NCBI GenBank assembly: GCA_020746105.1
Contig: CM036624.1
Span: 1,297,562 to 1,361,561, forward strand
Direction: 5' to 3'
Length of the DNA stretch: 64,000 nt
Origin: Trogon surrucura
Lineage: Eukaryota > Chordata > Aves > Trogoniformes > Trogonidae
Part shown: in pieces, positions 22,622-34,800 of the stretch
How the letters are laid out: each line of letters begins with the position of its first letter
Position numbering within the stretch: the first letter of the stretch is position 1
Translations under genes and position numbers: made by a program
Notes under the pieces: generated by a model
The model's database searches: none
Seen by the model: only the letters and a program-made list of their open reading frames with translations
What the model was told of the DNA's origin: nothing

Positions 22622-25600
22622 AAATCCGCTTTTCTGAGCAGTTGTTGATGATCCAAGCATCACATTAGCAACACCGTCATAGATTTGGCTTACTGTTATT
22701 GTAGCCAACAATTTTATAACTACATTTTAAAAGGGCAATCACTCCACAGCTGCTGATTGATACTAAACTAACACCATCTTTGTGCAGTTCAAATGCTTCA
22801 ATTATTGCACCTGTTTCCAACTGAATTATTAATCGCAATTGTCTATCTTTTCATTTGCTTCAGAATAACTTAAGACAAGTGCATACGATACTTGTCTCTT
22901 TTTAACTTCCATGATTCATCCTTTAAACCTCCTTCTTCTAAATTGTTTTACTGCGGATACGGAGAATTCAGAGACTTAAAGAAAGACCTTCTTGCTCACA
23001 TTTACTACTTGCCTTCCTTCTCCAACGGGTATTTTTTCCATACCTGACAGTTCCTTCTGAAACAGGTGATGAGTGGCGGAAGCCTCTTAAGCACAGCAGA
23101 GGTCTGTTCCGAGGCACACCACTGAGCTCCCCGCCACGACAGCCTGGACAGAACATAGCTGGCTTTAATTAAACTCCAAACGCCAAATTTCATGTTAGAG
23201 AATTAGTTCGGATTAGACCAGACTCGGAAAATAACAGGGGAGCAACTAAAGGCTCTCTATCTACCACTTTTAGAATAACTATAAGGTATTTTGTGGTTTT
23301 CTTCCAAGCCTGTATTTCCCATTGTCAGAAAGGATTTAGGGCAGAGTAGGCAGCGTTCCAAGCTGCTGAAGTTACTAGAGTTGGTTCGCACAACTGTCAT
23401 TTACTGACTTGTCTCATTATCTTACAGATACAGAAAGGATTACATAAATGATGATGTTTTCATTAAGTCGCAATAAAAAATGTCATCTAATTCTCCAACT
23501 ATATATATATATATATATAAAACTTTAGTAGAAAAAAGGTTTCAACAGACTGAGAACTTGGTGCCATAGAAGATGGAGTGTCTCAAGTAACAGTCGCCAC
23601 CAAAGTAGAAAAAACCCTTTTAACAGATCCTTTTAGTCTAGAATTTACAGAACTAGTTTCTAATACGTAATACGTAGCTAAACCCAGGACATTGTGACAT
23701 TTGTGATGCATTTCATTGAGATTACTATTTTAGAGCCAAACTATTTTGCTTGTATTTTATAGTCTTAAAAATTATAGATGTTTCAACACTATCAAAGCAG
23801 TAATCTCTACACGTCTTATTAACTTAAGGAATTTAATGAAATTAAGGTGCTCTGTAACGTTGATTATCTAATGGTAGTACAACTAATTAAATATATTTTG
23901 AGCTATTAACAAACGGCTCAAATCATTACTTTCGCTTTGGTGGTGTTCCAACACGCTACCTAATCAAACCTGTAGGTACCACTAATTTGTTCAAACAAAT
24001 AGCATTGTGCATTCCGCTCAATTAACTAAATATGTTAATTAAGTTGCTCTTCTTAATCTTCAGCAATGGAAGTGGACATGTCAATCTCTGTTAGTTGAGT
24101 AAAATCCCTATAATCTTCTGACTTTGCCTCTGAATGGCTCGGTATATTTAAAACCTCCAGAGTAGCCAAGTTAATTCCACTGTATAATAGTCACCGTTGT
24201 AAAATTTGACTTTTACTGCATTCCAATTCTCAGAACCAATTAGCACACTTTATGACTCCATTTGGAACAGCTCCAAGTTTACAACCATATCACCATACTT
24301 CATTATTACTTTATTTAAACAGTCTGACTTAGACCCTTGCTACTGTAAAGTGGCCTGCTATCAAGTTCTGGAAATACTGCATATATTAAACAGATGTCAA
24401 ACACTTCAGATTTTTAATTAGCTGCCCTTATTTTGTAACATTTACTCAAGCTCCTGAGTACTGGAACCGTTTGGTGCCGGAAAGATATGACGCACTCTGA
24501 ATTGGACAAGAGGGGCAAAGAGGTCATGGGAATGAAAATAATAAAGGTCACAGCCAAGTTTCAAAGTGGAATAGCTACAAGACACTTGAGGTAATAGCTT
24601 GACAGTGTAAACGTGACACACAATAGAGAGGTTCATAGTCCATGGAAATCCTGTAGGTTTGTCCTTGGCTTTCAAGCACACAGAAACTCTGAGATTTTGA
24701 TAAGCACCTGGATCTCGTAACTTGCGGTCTGCTACTCTGCCAAAGAGAAATAAATAATTAAAATCCATTTGTCAAGGTCCAGGGAAGTTGTCTGAAGAGC
24801 AGATTAAACATGCAGTGGAAGAGTACTGCACCTACCCTTTTCCTCCATATTTTCTCTATTATTTACTAATACGAAGGCTAAAGAGATGGGGGAAGTAGGT
24901 CGTTCAGAGCATCACGTTTGTTGCCGTTTTATTTAGAGGATGGTTCACCACAAATTCATTTGCAGCTCTACTTTAGCTGAGAGCCAGAAGCCCAGTGGGA
25001 TGGGTATCTACTTCTGATAACTCCCCGAACTCGCACAAAACTTTTCCAATCACTTCACAAATCTCTCCCTATATTGGGTTTTCTGAAAAGGTACAGCTCT
25101 GTGCCACTCCAAAAAACAACCTGGGGACTCAGCGAGGCATTTCTGGTATACAACTAACTCACTATTTTTCCTTTTGTGTTTTGGCTCTGTTGGTCAAAAA
25201 AAAAATCTCTTCTATAACGTTTGTTCCAACATTTGAGACCATAGTATAGTCACGTCTAGTAGATGAAGTCTTAACTTTACCCTTCGGAAAAGAAATTTAA
25301 AACAATTTTGTTGAGCTATATCAACATGAAAGATATGAAATATTGCAGCAAGAATTTGAAATGAAACATTTCTATTTCTCCCACTTTTTTTTTTTCTAGC
25401 CAACTGTACTTCTCAGTTTGTATTTTGAGGAGAAAATATACTGACATACACAAAGGATCTGAAGATACAGCAACTGTACTACTTTAACAGCAAAACTTAC
25501 ACGTGCCTGCCTAAGGGAAATTAAGGCAGTTATTATTGTACAGTGAGATAAAAGTCTGTATAATGGATGAGAAAGGTACTAGAGGCTTGTTTCGTGACCC

Positions 25601-26239
25601 ATTACTAAGGAAGCCAAGATGAAAATATTTTTTAACTGGGGATGATACTGTCAGAATTATATATTTTATTTACAAACAAATTCATTGGGCTGCCGGCTGT
25701 CAGAAATGGCTGTAAGATGGAGCTTGGTTTTGGGTTTGGTTGTTTTTTTTGCTTTCACACAGAAGGAGTCTACTTCCAGAAACTATTATAATCTACGGAA
25801 AATACTAAACGTGTACCAACATCACTGGGTGCCCAGTTCCAAAAAATGACTACTTGAGTTTCACGATTCATCCTTGTTTTCCAAAATACATAAGTAATAA
25901 TTAGAAGTCTTACTAACCTCTATCCCTCTAACTTCCATCTTAGTTAAGGACGTGCCAGCTTGTGCTCTACTCATGCAAAATCCTGGGAGACAGTAAAAAA
26001 AATGGTCGGCAGGGCCAGGCCACCTCGCTTACACCGAGATCCTCCTTCTTCCTGCAGTCTCATCCTGTGAAGGGGCCAAAATGGAAAGGACATCGAGTCT
26101 CTCGTGTTACAAAGAGAGAAAGTGCCACAAGCATTAGGCAAGCTTAATGAACTTTCCAACTCCGTGTAAGGGCCATATGCTCTCTACGGCATCGTTCATT
26201 CTCAGATGCAGAAGGATCTAGCACAGCAGCAGCTGAAAG
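22622..26239. other. Non-coding stretch with one weak exon candidate
   Basis: No interspersed repeat is recognised. It contains a (TA)n microsatellite at 23500-23519. On the minus strand a frame of about 97 codons (24442-24737) directly follows a good splice acceptor-like sequence. It resembles no family I know and is reported as a finding only. A further A/G/T-rich tract lies at 25725-25750. Confidence 0.55.
23500..23519. repeat. (TA)n microsatellite
   Basis: About ten TA dinucleotides in a row without interruption. Confidence 0.95.
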
Positions 26240-26640
26240 AGAATCTGGTGTGCCCCAGGGATCAGTGCTGGGGGCAGTTTTGTTCAATATCTTCATCAAT
26301 AACCTGGATAAGGGGACAGAGCGCACCCTCAGCAAGTTCACTGATGGTACTAAACTGTGAGGGGTGGCTGACACCCAGGCAGGCTGTGCTGCCACCCAAC
26401 GAGATCTGGACAGGCTGGAGAGCTGGGCAAAGGGGAACCTCATGAGGTTCAAGAAGGACAAGTGCAGAGTCCTACATCTGGGGAGGAATAACACCGGGCA
26501 CGAGCACAGATTAGGGATGTCCTGCTGGAAAGCAGCCCCACGGAGAAAGACCTTGGAGTCCCAGTGGGCAGTGAGTTGTCCCTGGGACAGTAACATGCCC
26601 TTGTGGCCAAGAGGCCACTGGGATCCCGGGGGGCATTAAG
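26240..26640 (+). pseudogene. Partial CR1 ORF2 reverse transcriptase, inactivated
   Basis: In the known CR1 ORF2 this segment is the palm of the reverse transcriptase and the region after it. Visible in order are the PQGSVLG motif, [20 protein letters not shown], the altered active-site box FTDG (FADD in functional CR1), a TGA stop at 26358-26360, [37 protein letters not shown] and then frame disruption around WKAAPRRKT. The amino-terminal endonuclease and fingers are absent. Both the missing aspartate and the stop make it non-functional. No promoter is present. Confidence 0.9.
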
Positions 26641-27216
26641 AAAGGTGTGTCCAGCAGGGCTGGGGAGGTTCTCCTGCCCCTCTGCTCTGCCCTGGGGAGA
26701 CCACACCTGGAACCCTGTGTCCAGTTTGGGGCTCCCCAGTTCCAGAGAGACAGGGACCTGCTGGAGAGAGTCCAAGGGAGAGCTACGAGGGTGATCAAGG
26801 GACTTGAACATCTCTGCTGTGACGAGAGACTGAGAGACCTGGGGCTGTTCAGCCTTGAAAGGAGACAGCTGAGAAGAGACCTTATTAATGTGTATAAATA
26901 TCTGAGGGGTGGAGGTCAAAAGGAAGGGGACAATCTCTTCTCAGTGGTGCCCAGCAACGGAACAAGAAATAATGGGTTTAAGTTAGAACACAGGAAGTTC
27001 CATCTCAACATGAGGAGAAACTTCTTCCCTGTGCGGGTGCCGGAGCCCTGGCCCAGGCTGCCCAGAGAGGGTGTGGAGTCTCCTGCTCTGGAGACTTTCA
27101 AACCCGCCTGGATGCGTTCCTGTGTGGCTGCCCTGGGTGACCCTGCTCTGGCAGGGGTTGGACTGGGTGATCTCTAGAGGTCACTTCCAACCCTCAACAT
27201 TCTGTGACTCTATGAT
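26240..27216 (+). mobile_element. CR1 LINE, longest plus-strand copy, with part of the reverse transcriptase domain
   Basis: The element begins inside the ORF2 reverse transcriptase domain ([19 protein letters not shown]) and runs to the 3' UTR and the terminal repeats ATTCTGTGACTCTATGAT. The catalytic box, normally FADD in CR1, reads FTDG at 26337-26348, so the second aspartate is lost. A TGA stop follows at 26358. Downstream are LHLGRNN, then the C-terminal domain with LERVQGRATRVIKGLEHL, LGLFSLERRQLRRDL, NGTRNNGFKLEHRKF and [14 protein letters not shown]. The C-terminal frame is open from about 26647 to 27177. The copy is dead for reverse transcription. It is 5'-truncated and of the same subfamily as 20712-21108. 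Confidence 0.95.
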
Positions 27217-29786
27217 CTGTGTGCTCCGACAACTCAACAAGAGCTGGAAGAAAGGTCAGCACTGAAGCGAAGACAGGCAATTGCATCACTGAAAAAAAGG
27301 TTCTACCCTTGTGGCTTCTTAAAGGCAAGTACCAGGATGAAAACAATGGCCTTGCCCTGCAGAGAAAGTAAATTGTAGCTGAGGAAGAGATAAACAAACA
27401 TAAACCAGGCAAAACTCACTAGTAGAAAGCTCTGTGAAGTTCCAACTCCCGTGCGGATTTTCAAATGATCTTCGCAGGTTTTTAACTTCATACTAAAATT
27501 CAAGAGCATGCAAATTTGGCTTCAGGTTGCATTTGGAAAGACCTGAACAGTCTTAGTGAGTATGTTTCAAAGAACCAGCAAGATACAGCTTAACTTTTAA
27601 ATACATCATGATCCACAGAAGTTAAAACTTACTCTTATTTTCAAACTGTTCTCTGAAGTCATTAAGTCTCACGTGAATGCACTACAGTTGTGGATTCTTC
27701 TTTCTCTGTCTCCTACTTTCTGCTTAAAAGCACTTTTCTACCTCAGCGAGACATTTTTATCAAACCTGAATATGACTAAGGTTTTCAAGAGAGTCAAATC
27801 TCTATTGCACTGGCCCAAAAGACTAGTGACAAGACCTAAGCACCCTTCTGGAGGAAGAATCTTGATGTGCAAGTTTCCATTGTGCCAGACTAGATAATCT
27901 TCATAACATCATGAACTGGAGAAAAAATTGAAAATTGAGATCAATTTACTGCGAGAAAGAGATGCCTTAAAATGTGTGTAATTTCTAGTGCCTTTTAAAC
28001 TACGTTTTTTTATACTGAAGAACTGATATTGACCATTCCCCTGCAGATATATTATGCAAGTTTTCTCCCTATTTATGCTGGTTTATTTTACCAGATGATA
28101 TATAACTATTTAAAAACTCTGAAAAGTGGAGTCAGACATTGAAGTTTCAGAGCATTAAAAATCCAGGAGATAAGTATTTCTTAGAATTTTAGCCATTAAA
28201 ATCTACTAAAGCGTGATTTTTTAATTTTCTCTGTTACTTTGGAAGTTTTGCCACTTGCTTAAGGAAGCTGAAGTATGTCACAAAAATTTTAATTGCCAAC
28301 AAACAGTTGCAAAGATTTCAAAAAGCACACTAAGGCAGAATATTGGCTTGGTGGAATATGAAGCTTCGCGGAATATGAAAAAAAATATATAAAAATGATA
28401 TTAAAAGCAAGCAGCCCTAAAAAAAATATATATTATGCTTGTAACCAGGTGACAAATCAAAATTTCCACTGAATGTAAGGTAAAACTTAACAAGGTAAAC
28501 ATTTCTGACAAATCTGATCGCCTATTTTTCTTGGAGATTTCATTACTTAGTTTAGAAATAAAATCTAAGGTATCTTGGTTTATTTTTTAGGACTTCCTTC
28601 CCACCTCACTCAACACACTTTAGCTCTATTGTTTAAAAAGACACACAAATTATTGTTAGGTGACCAAGCTATTCAAGTTTAACACATCAGCAGTTCAATT
28701 TCATAACTCTCTATACACTAAACTTACTTTTTTAATATATCATGTGTCCATCCTATCTACCTATTTCAGTTCCTAGAAAGACTATGACAGTACACTGCAT
28801 CTTTTCTGCCAGGAAAATTGGAAAGCATAAAAAGGAAAAAAAAAAAAAAAAGGTCAATTGCAATTTTTTGGTTGGAAAATATGTAATGTAAAATTGGCAA
28901 GGCAGCAGTGAGGAAAGCTATAGGGAGATTCAGGAAGTAGGCCAGCAAAGACAAGTACGTGTACCTCCTATAGATGGCAAAAGGGTCAGGTAGCATATAA
29001 AGTGGGTAGAAAAAAGATCAAACGCTAAAAAGCAATTAACCCCTTGGCACTGGGAATTGGGATTTCCTGACACCAACTGCTAATGCTGGCCTTAAGGGGT
29101 TAGAGGATCAAATAATAATAAGCCAAGTCCTGAAATAAAAGCTATCGGTTTAGGTAGCGAGGGAAGGCATTTCAAGTACATTCTGGGCTGCCAGACTAGT
29201 ATGGCACAAGGGGAAAGGCACAGAAGAGAAAGACTCTAAAAGATAAATGGTAAAAATAGTTGTTCAGGTTTGGACTCAAACAGATTTCTTTCAACCAAGT
29301 TTTTTTCTCCCTTCTTTCTGAATTAAACGCACTGTTTTGCCCTATATATCTGTGATCTGTGACCTCATCCAGCTCTTCTCTGATACACAGGGAGATTTAG
29401 CCTCCATTTTTCGAGCCAGTTCCCTCTCGTTTTGCGATTAACTTCCGAACATTGTCTATATTAGCTGTACGTGGTTTACTCAATTGCCTTTAACATTAAT
29501 GTTCTTGTACTTCCCTTCCACATGGCAGGGAGAGAAAAAAAAAAAAAAAAAAGAAAAAGAAGGCAAGTGACAGAAATTCCTTAACAAAAACACCAAGATT
29601 TGATAATGAACTAATCTGGGAAATGACGTAATTCTACCAGCTAGCCTGCCAGTACTGACACTATTTATAGCTGCCTGCAAAACGGTGCCTCGAGAGATTG
29701 AAATTTCATGAACTAGGTATTGGTAAGACCCAAAGGTACTGTCCCTTTGGATAGCCCTTTGTACTGTTCCGGCTTCAATTTTGAAT
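27217..29786. other. Non-coding stretch, no gene recognised
   Basis: Nothing coding is recognised. Low-complexity elements are two A-rich/TA patches at about 28378-28436, A runs at about 28838-28853 and 29533-29551, and a loose inverted repeat (TAACCCCTT at 29037-29045 with its complement at 29093-29101). Confidence 0.6.
29533..29551 (+). repeat. Poly-A run
   Basis: About 18 consecutive A followed by GAAAAAGAAGG. No retroposed body is recognised upstream, so it is listed as simple sequence. Confidence 0.85.
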
Positions 29787-30745
29787 TCATAGAATCATAG
29801 AATCCTAGACTGGCCTAGGCTGGAAGGAACCTTAGAGATCATCTAATCCAACCTCCCTGTCACAGGCAGGGACGCCTCTCAACTAGATCAGGCTACTCAA
29901 GGCTCTGTCCAACCTGGCCTTGAACACCTCCAGGGAGGGGGCAGCCACTACCTCTCTGGGCAATTTATTCCAAAGTCTTGCCACCCTCGCACTGAAGAAG
30001 TTCTTCCTAAGATCTAATCTAAATCTGTTCTCTTTCAACTTAAACCCATTTCCCCTTGTCCTATCAGTGGACACTCAGGTAAAAAGTCCCTCCCCAGCCT
30101 TCCTGTAGGATCCCTTCAGGTATTGGAAGGCAGCTCTTAGGTCCCCCTGAAGTCTTCTCTTTTCAAGACTGAACAACCCCAGTTCCCGCAGCCTGTCCTC
30201 GTAGCAGAGCTGCTCCAGCCCCTGGATCATCTTTGTGGCCTCCTCTGAACACGCTCCAACAGATCCATGTCCCTCTTATGGTGGGGACATCTGTCAGATC
30301 TGTGTCTCTCCATTTTAGAGACAAGGATGTCATGTGGGACAGTGTCAAACACCTTGTACAAGTCCAGGAAAATGACATCCGTTGCTTTTCCTGTGTCAAC
30401 CAGCGCTGTAGCTTTGTCATAGAAGGCCACTAAATTAGCCAGGCATGACTTGCCCCTGGTGAAGCCATGTTGGTTGTCACCCACCACTTGATTATCTTTT
30501 ATGTGCCTTAGTACAGCTACCAGGAGAATCTGTTCCATGATTTTGCCTGGCACAGAGATAAGGCTGACTGGTCTGTAGTTCCCTGGGTTGTCTTTGGTTC
30601 CTTTTTTAAAGATGGGGGTTATGTTCCCCCTTTTCCAATCTGCAGGAGCCTCACCAGACTGCCAGGACCTCTCAAATATGATGGCTAGTGGCCTGTGCTC
30701 CTTGAGTTCAATGAAGATACCTCCATAGTCTCCAGTACTCGGCCA
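29787..30745 (-). mobile_element. CR1 LINE with internal deletion (SINE-partner subfamily)
   Basis: On minus the element starts in the fingers/palm of reverse transcriptase ([20 protein letters not shown], then [26 protein letters not shown] and [16 protein letters not shown]). It then jumps at about 30285-30305 to the C-terminal region [17 protein letters not shown], so the rest of the palm with the FADD box is missing. The C-terminal domain continues to DRALSSLI with a stop, then the 3' UTR (GAGAGGCGTCCCTG) and the terminal repeats at 29787. It shares the one-base frameshift before MIQGL with the copies at 38068 and 60998, and has one further nonsense codon after GLFT. Its 5' end abuts the plus-strand CR1 at 30760. 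Confidence 0.93.
30227..30700 (-). pseudogene. Partial CR1 reverse transcriptase with catalytic core deleted
   Basis: The frame shows the conserved CR1 reverse transcriptase blocks [20 protein letters not shown] and [16 protein letters not shown], and then a deletion junction that keeps the frame and reads [28 protein letters not shown] before a stop. The block carrying the first catalytic aspartate region is present (VIFLDL), but the FADD box and thumb are gone. A product could not polymerise DNA. The frame-keeping junction is probably fortuitous. Confidence 0.88.
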
Positions 30746-30759
30746 AGCTCTGGCAGAGC

Positions 30760-31441
30760 AGAGCTCTATGGATCGGGATCAGAGGAGGTCTTGCTGGGCA
30801 GCAGGCTCCACAGGAGCAAGCAGCGTGCGGCAGCGGGCAAGAAAGCCAACAGGATGCTGGGCTGCATGAACAAGGGCGTCACCAGCAGAGATAAAGAAGT
30901 TGTCGCACTGCTCTACTCAGCGCTGGTCACATAACACCTTGAGTACTGCGTTCAGTTTTGGTCCTTGCTATGGAAAAAAAGATGCAAACAGGCTGGAAAG
31001 TGGCCAGAGAAGGGTCACAAGGATGAGCAGAGGACTGGAAGAGCTGCCATATGAAGAAAGGAGGAGAGAACTCGGTGTGTTCAGCCTTGAGAGAAGAAGG
31101 TTCAGGGGAGACCTCACCCCCACGTACCAGTGCACAAAAGGGTGGCTGCCAAGGAGATGGAGACTCCCTCTTTATAAGGAGTCACGTGGGCAAGATAAGG
31201 GGTAATGGGTTCGAGTTGCTCCTGGGGAAATTCCGATTGGATGCCAGAGGAACATTTTTCACAACTAGACATTGGAATTGTCTCCCAAGGGAAGTGGTGG
31301 ATTCCCCACCCTTAGACGGTTTTAAGGCTCAGCTTGACAGGTGCCGGGCCAGCTCATTTAAACTGGATTTCCTTACCTTAAAGGGTCGGGTTAGGGGATC
31401 CTTGAGGTCCTGTCCAACCAAGTAATCTGTGATTCTGTGAA
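30760..31441 (+). mobile_element. Old CR1 LINE, C-terminal ORF2 and 3' UTR
   Basis: The plus strand encodes a diverged C-terminal region: KKANRMLGCMNKGVTSRDKEV, LYSALVT then a stop, HLEYCVQFW, then LEELPYEERRRELGVFSLERR, GNGFELLLGKFRLDARGTFF and HWNCLPREVVDSPPLDGF. It ends with GAGGTCCTGTCCAACC and CTGTGATTCTGTGA. Several frame changes and stops show age. Its 3' UTR is unlike those of the four younger subfamilies in the window. It stands head to head with the element at 29787-30745. Confidence 0.92.
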
Positions 31442-31802
31442 ACAAAGACTGGTGAATTGTACAAGGATTAAGAGCAGTGAGAAGGAGAAAAGAAAGATGG
31501 AAAAGGCATAGAAAGACATAATGCAAAAGTAACAGAGACATGAGGAGGAAAAAGGACCAAGTGATAACGAATCCCACTCACTGCACAAAACACAGTGAAA
31601 ATGAACCTGTTACATATTAACATGGAATTGTTGTTCTATAAAAATAAAAATGCTGCCAATTGGAGATGAAAGATTTCTTACTCCAATCAATGTGTCATGC
31701 AGTTTCGAAATAGAAAGCAACATCTGACCTGCCTCCTTGCTAGGTGGCCTGAAAATATACAGAGGTTGGTACTTCACGCAAAGTTATGAAGTGCTTCTCT
31801 AG
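31442..31802. other. Non-coding spacer
   Basis: Nothing is recognised between the CR1 3' end and the small CR1 relic downstream. Minus-strand frames here run into the CR1 3' UTR and have no recognisable domain. Confidence 0.6.
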
Positions 31803-31890
31803 AACACTGACCCCAGAATGGATCCCTGAGGAACACTGCTTGTCACTCCCTTCCTCTCCCACAGGCAGTACCCAGCCAGCATTTTACATT
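31803..31890 (-). mobile_element. Relic of a CR1 reverse transcriptase segment
   Basis: On the minus strand the sequence reads GVTSSVPQGSILGSVF followed by a stop, the decayed form of the CR1 reverse transcriptase motif [16 protein letters not shown]. Plus-strand landmarks are ATCCCTGAGGAACACTGC and TTGTCACTCC. Outside this core the similarity fades, so the borders are approximate. It has no 3' UTR, so either the rest has decayed or it was cut by later deletion. Confidence 0.6.
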
Positions 31891-34800
31891 CCTTTTAAGT
31901 TCTCCGCAAAAACATTCTCTCTATGAAACATCATGTCCAATTCTTTACAATACTTGAGAAAGATAAGATTTCTTTTGATTCCCCAAACATCTGTAATGAA
32001 CTCTAAAATAAACTGTTTCCTGCTAGGTCAAAAAAAAAATGAGATGAAAAAATGTGTTTGATAAAATATTAAAGAGTATTAGGATTATTATCAGGATCCT
32101 ACCACCCTTCACAGCATTTGCTCTCCAAACCATATTTGAGAAGTGAAGAGTTAGGAAATCCTGACCTCCTATGGCCTGAGAATATAGTGTGATTCCTTTT
32201 AAGATCAAATAAAGTTATGCCACTAAAATGCAAGCTCCAGCTTTGGGTTGCCTCCAATTAACACTTCTCTTCGGAGTTCAACAACCTCCTAGGAAGCAGA
32301 GGAAGAGGACAACAAATGGAGAAGACCATGTGGTAACGGATCAAAAAAAAAGCTTAAAATACATAAAGACACTTATTTTACAAATATGTGAAGCTTATTT
32401 GAAGCTCCTTCAAATAACTCGCAGTCGGACCACTTTGCGAAAGCCCACTTTCTTTGAAATTTTTATTTTTCGTTTGTATTATGTGAGTAGACTGAGATAT
32501 ACATATATATATAAAATGCAAAACAGTTTTCCAGAGAAGATTTTCATCTCAGACTGCGCTGTTGTAGTAAATTGTATCAACACAGCCCTGATTCCTTTAC
32601 TCAAAAAAAAGTTATCTCTTTGTCCCTTAGGGACAGCCAGCACGATGCTGATTTTAAACTCTAGGGACCAAATGAATGTATGTACGGACTGACCATAACG
32701 TTCTGTATCTTGATACAAGGCATTTCAGATGCAAGTCTGGAAACACGCAGGCAGGAAACTAAGTTTTGCTTTGTTTTCAGTCGGTTTGTGGCCCAATGGA
32801 TTTGTATGTGAAAACTGTAGTTTTGGTAGTGACTGTAGCGACTAGTATGCATAAAGAAGACAAGCTGGGATGAACCGTTTTCTCCAAGTATTGCTCTCTG
32901 TATGTATCTTCTCTTTTCTCTTATCTGACTTGCCTAAGTAGAGGAGGGATTTATAACAGCAGATTAAGAGCGTGTATGAAACTCGTCATGTCTTAGCTAA
33001 AGGGCAAAAATTTCCACCCGTGTGATGGTGATTGCTTAAAAGTGCTCACCAAAACTCCCAGGACAACATGAACATGCACGAAACAGCTAAAAATTAAAAA
33101 TAGAAACAGACTTGATTGCCTTCCTGTACTTGGTCTTACACTGACTTTTTCACTTTTTTTCAGTTCTTTTACAAAATATAAGATAGTCCTGTTGAAGTTC
33201 TCATTCTTATACCTGATATACTCATGATGCCCTCCCCATGTTGTTCAATATCCCTCCCCACAATGCCTCAAATCGTGGTCCCATTCTCTTTTCTAGGACA
33301 TTTCCTACACACACACTATACGCTGAAGATCAGCAAAGCGATGCCCATTGTGCGTAACGAAGCACATATACCCCTAGTGACGTGAAGATGAACTGAGAAA
33401 ACGCCAGTCACAGTTTTGGCACAATGACTGTGGTGTTCCTGTCACTTTGACTGCAACCCTGATTTCTGCCTCATCAATTACTTTTCCGCCCCCCTGAGTT
33501 TTCTCTGCTCTTGAAATGATTTCTGCAAGTTATCAGAGGGCATTTACGTTACTAGATTAGGAGATTCGTAACAGCAATTAATGCTGCCGTAATGACAGAC
33601 ATCTTCTCCAAAGAACGTTTCAAACAGAAATCTAAGTGCTCTGAACCATCCTCCTTCGAAGAGGGGTTCTGTTCTTTCCCCAGAGTTATGACGCCAGAAG
33701 ATTCAAATGCCTTTCATTGCTTCTACTGAAAGACTTTTCCTCCATAATCTTTTTACAAATACATAGAGTAAGACGTCATGACAAGGTTAAACAACTGCAG
33801 TCCACAAATGGGTAAGAAATCTGAAAAGGCTGATCAGAAAAAAAAAAACAAAAACCAAAAATTCCTCTGAACTGATGATTACAGAAAAGCAACAGAAGCT
33901 AAGTCAAAGCTTGCTTTCTTGTATCCTGGGAGAGAGGGACGGGCAGAATCTCTTTTTGGTATCATTATTGCTTGTGTAACAAACAAGACAGAGAGAAGCT
34001 CACAGCTTTAGAGCTAAGTCCATTCCTGAACCGGGAGAAGCGTTTTCCACTATAAACCACTCAAATTCTAGATATAGTGCATACAATCTTTTCATCAGTG
34101 GTAAGTTTTATATTCTGAAAAAATTCTCTTTCCCTGCCAAAAGCTTGTCATTTCCCTGGCTTTTAACAGTCTACAACTCCTTCATCTGTTCAGAGCTGTA
34201 GATAACTGGAAGTCATGCTGTCCTTGCAAAATATTTGCCATGTGTAATCTGAAATATGTAATCATAAAATAAAGAATATCTATTACCAGTTTCCTGGCAG
34301 ATTAGCACTTCTTACTCTTTATTCTAGAGTGAATAAACCCGTAATTGCACAGTATAATGTGGCAGGGATCAATTAGGAAACACTGTATGAATACACATTA
34401 CATTATCCTAATTTCACATAATAGTTCCCAAATTACGTTGGTATTTCCACAGATCATTCAGAAGAGAAGAATCTGCGCAGATCTGTTTCAAAATATATTT
34501 TGCTTTTATACGCATTCTGTCAAAAGGATCTTCCCCCTCATAGTTATCCCCGCATTGCTGCAAAATGACAGCTCTAATTATACAAGAGAACCTTCCGCCC
34601 CCTCCCTGAAGGACAGAAATTACAGCAGGACACAGTCTGAAAACCAGCCAAATGCTTGTTTAAAAACTGTTTGAATGCTTCGCGAGCGAGATATTTTTCA
34701 GCTGGGGCTCTTCTTTCACCCACGCAGAACAATAGCTCATATAAATGCAAAACAGGTTTTAGAAACGGGCAGCACGGTTTCCCCAATCGCAGGCTATTAA

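Noticed and set aside
29036-29102. Inverted repeat TAACCCCTT / AAGGGGTTA as transposon termini
   Set aside because: Arms are only 9 bp, with no flanking target duplication and no internal coding sequence.
29533-29551. Poly-A run as the tail of a processed pseudogene
   Set aside because: No coding remnant or target duplication was found upstream. A runs of this kind are frequent in the window.
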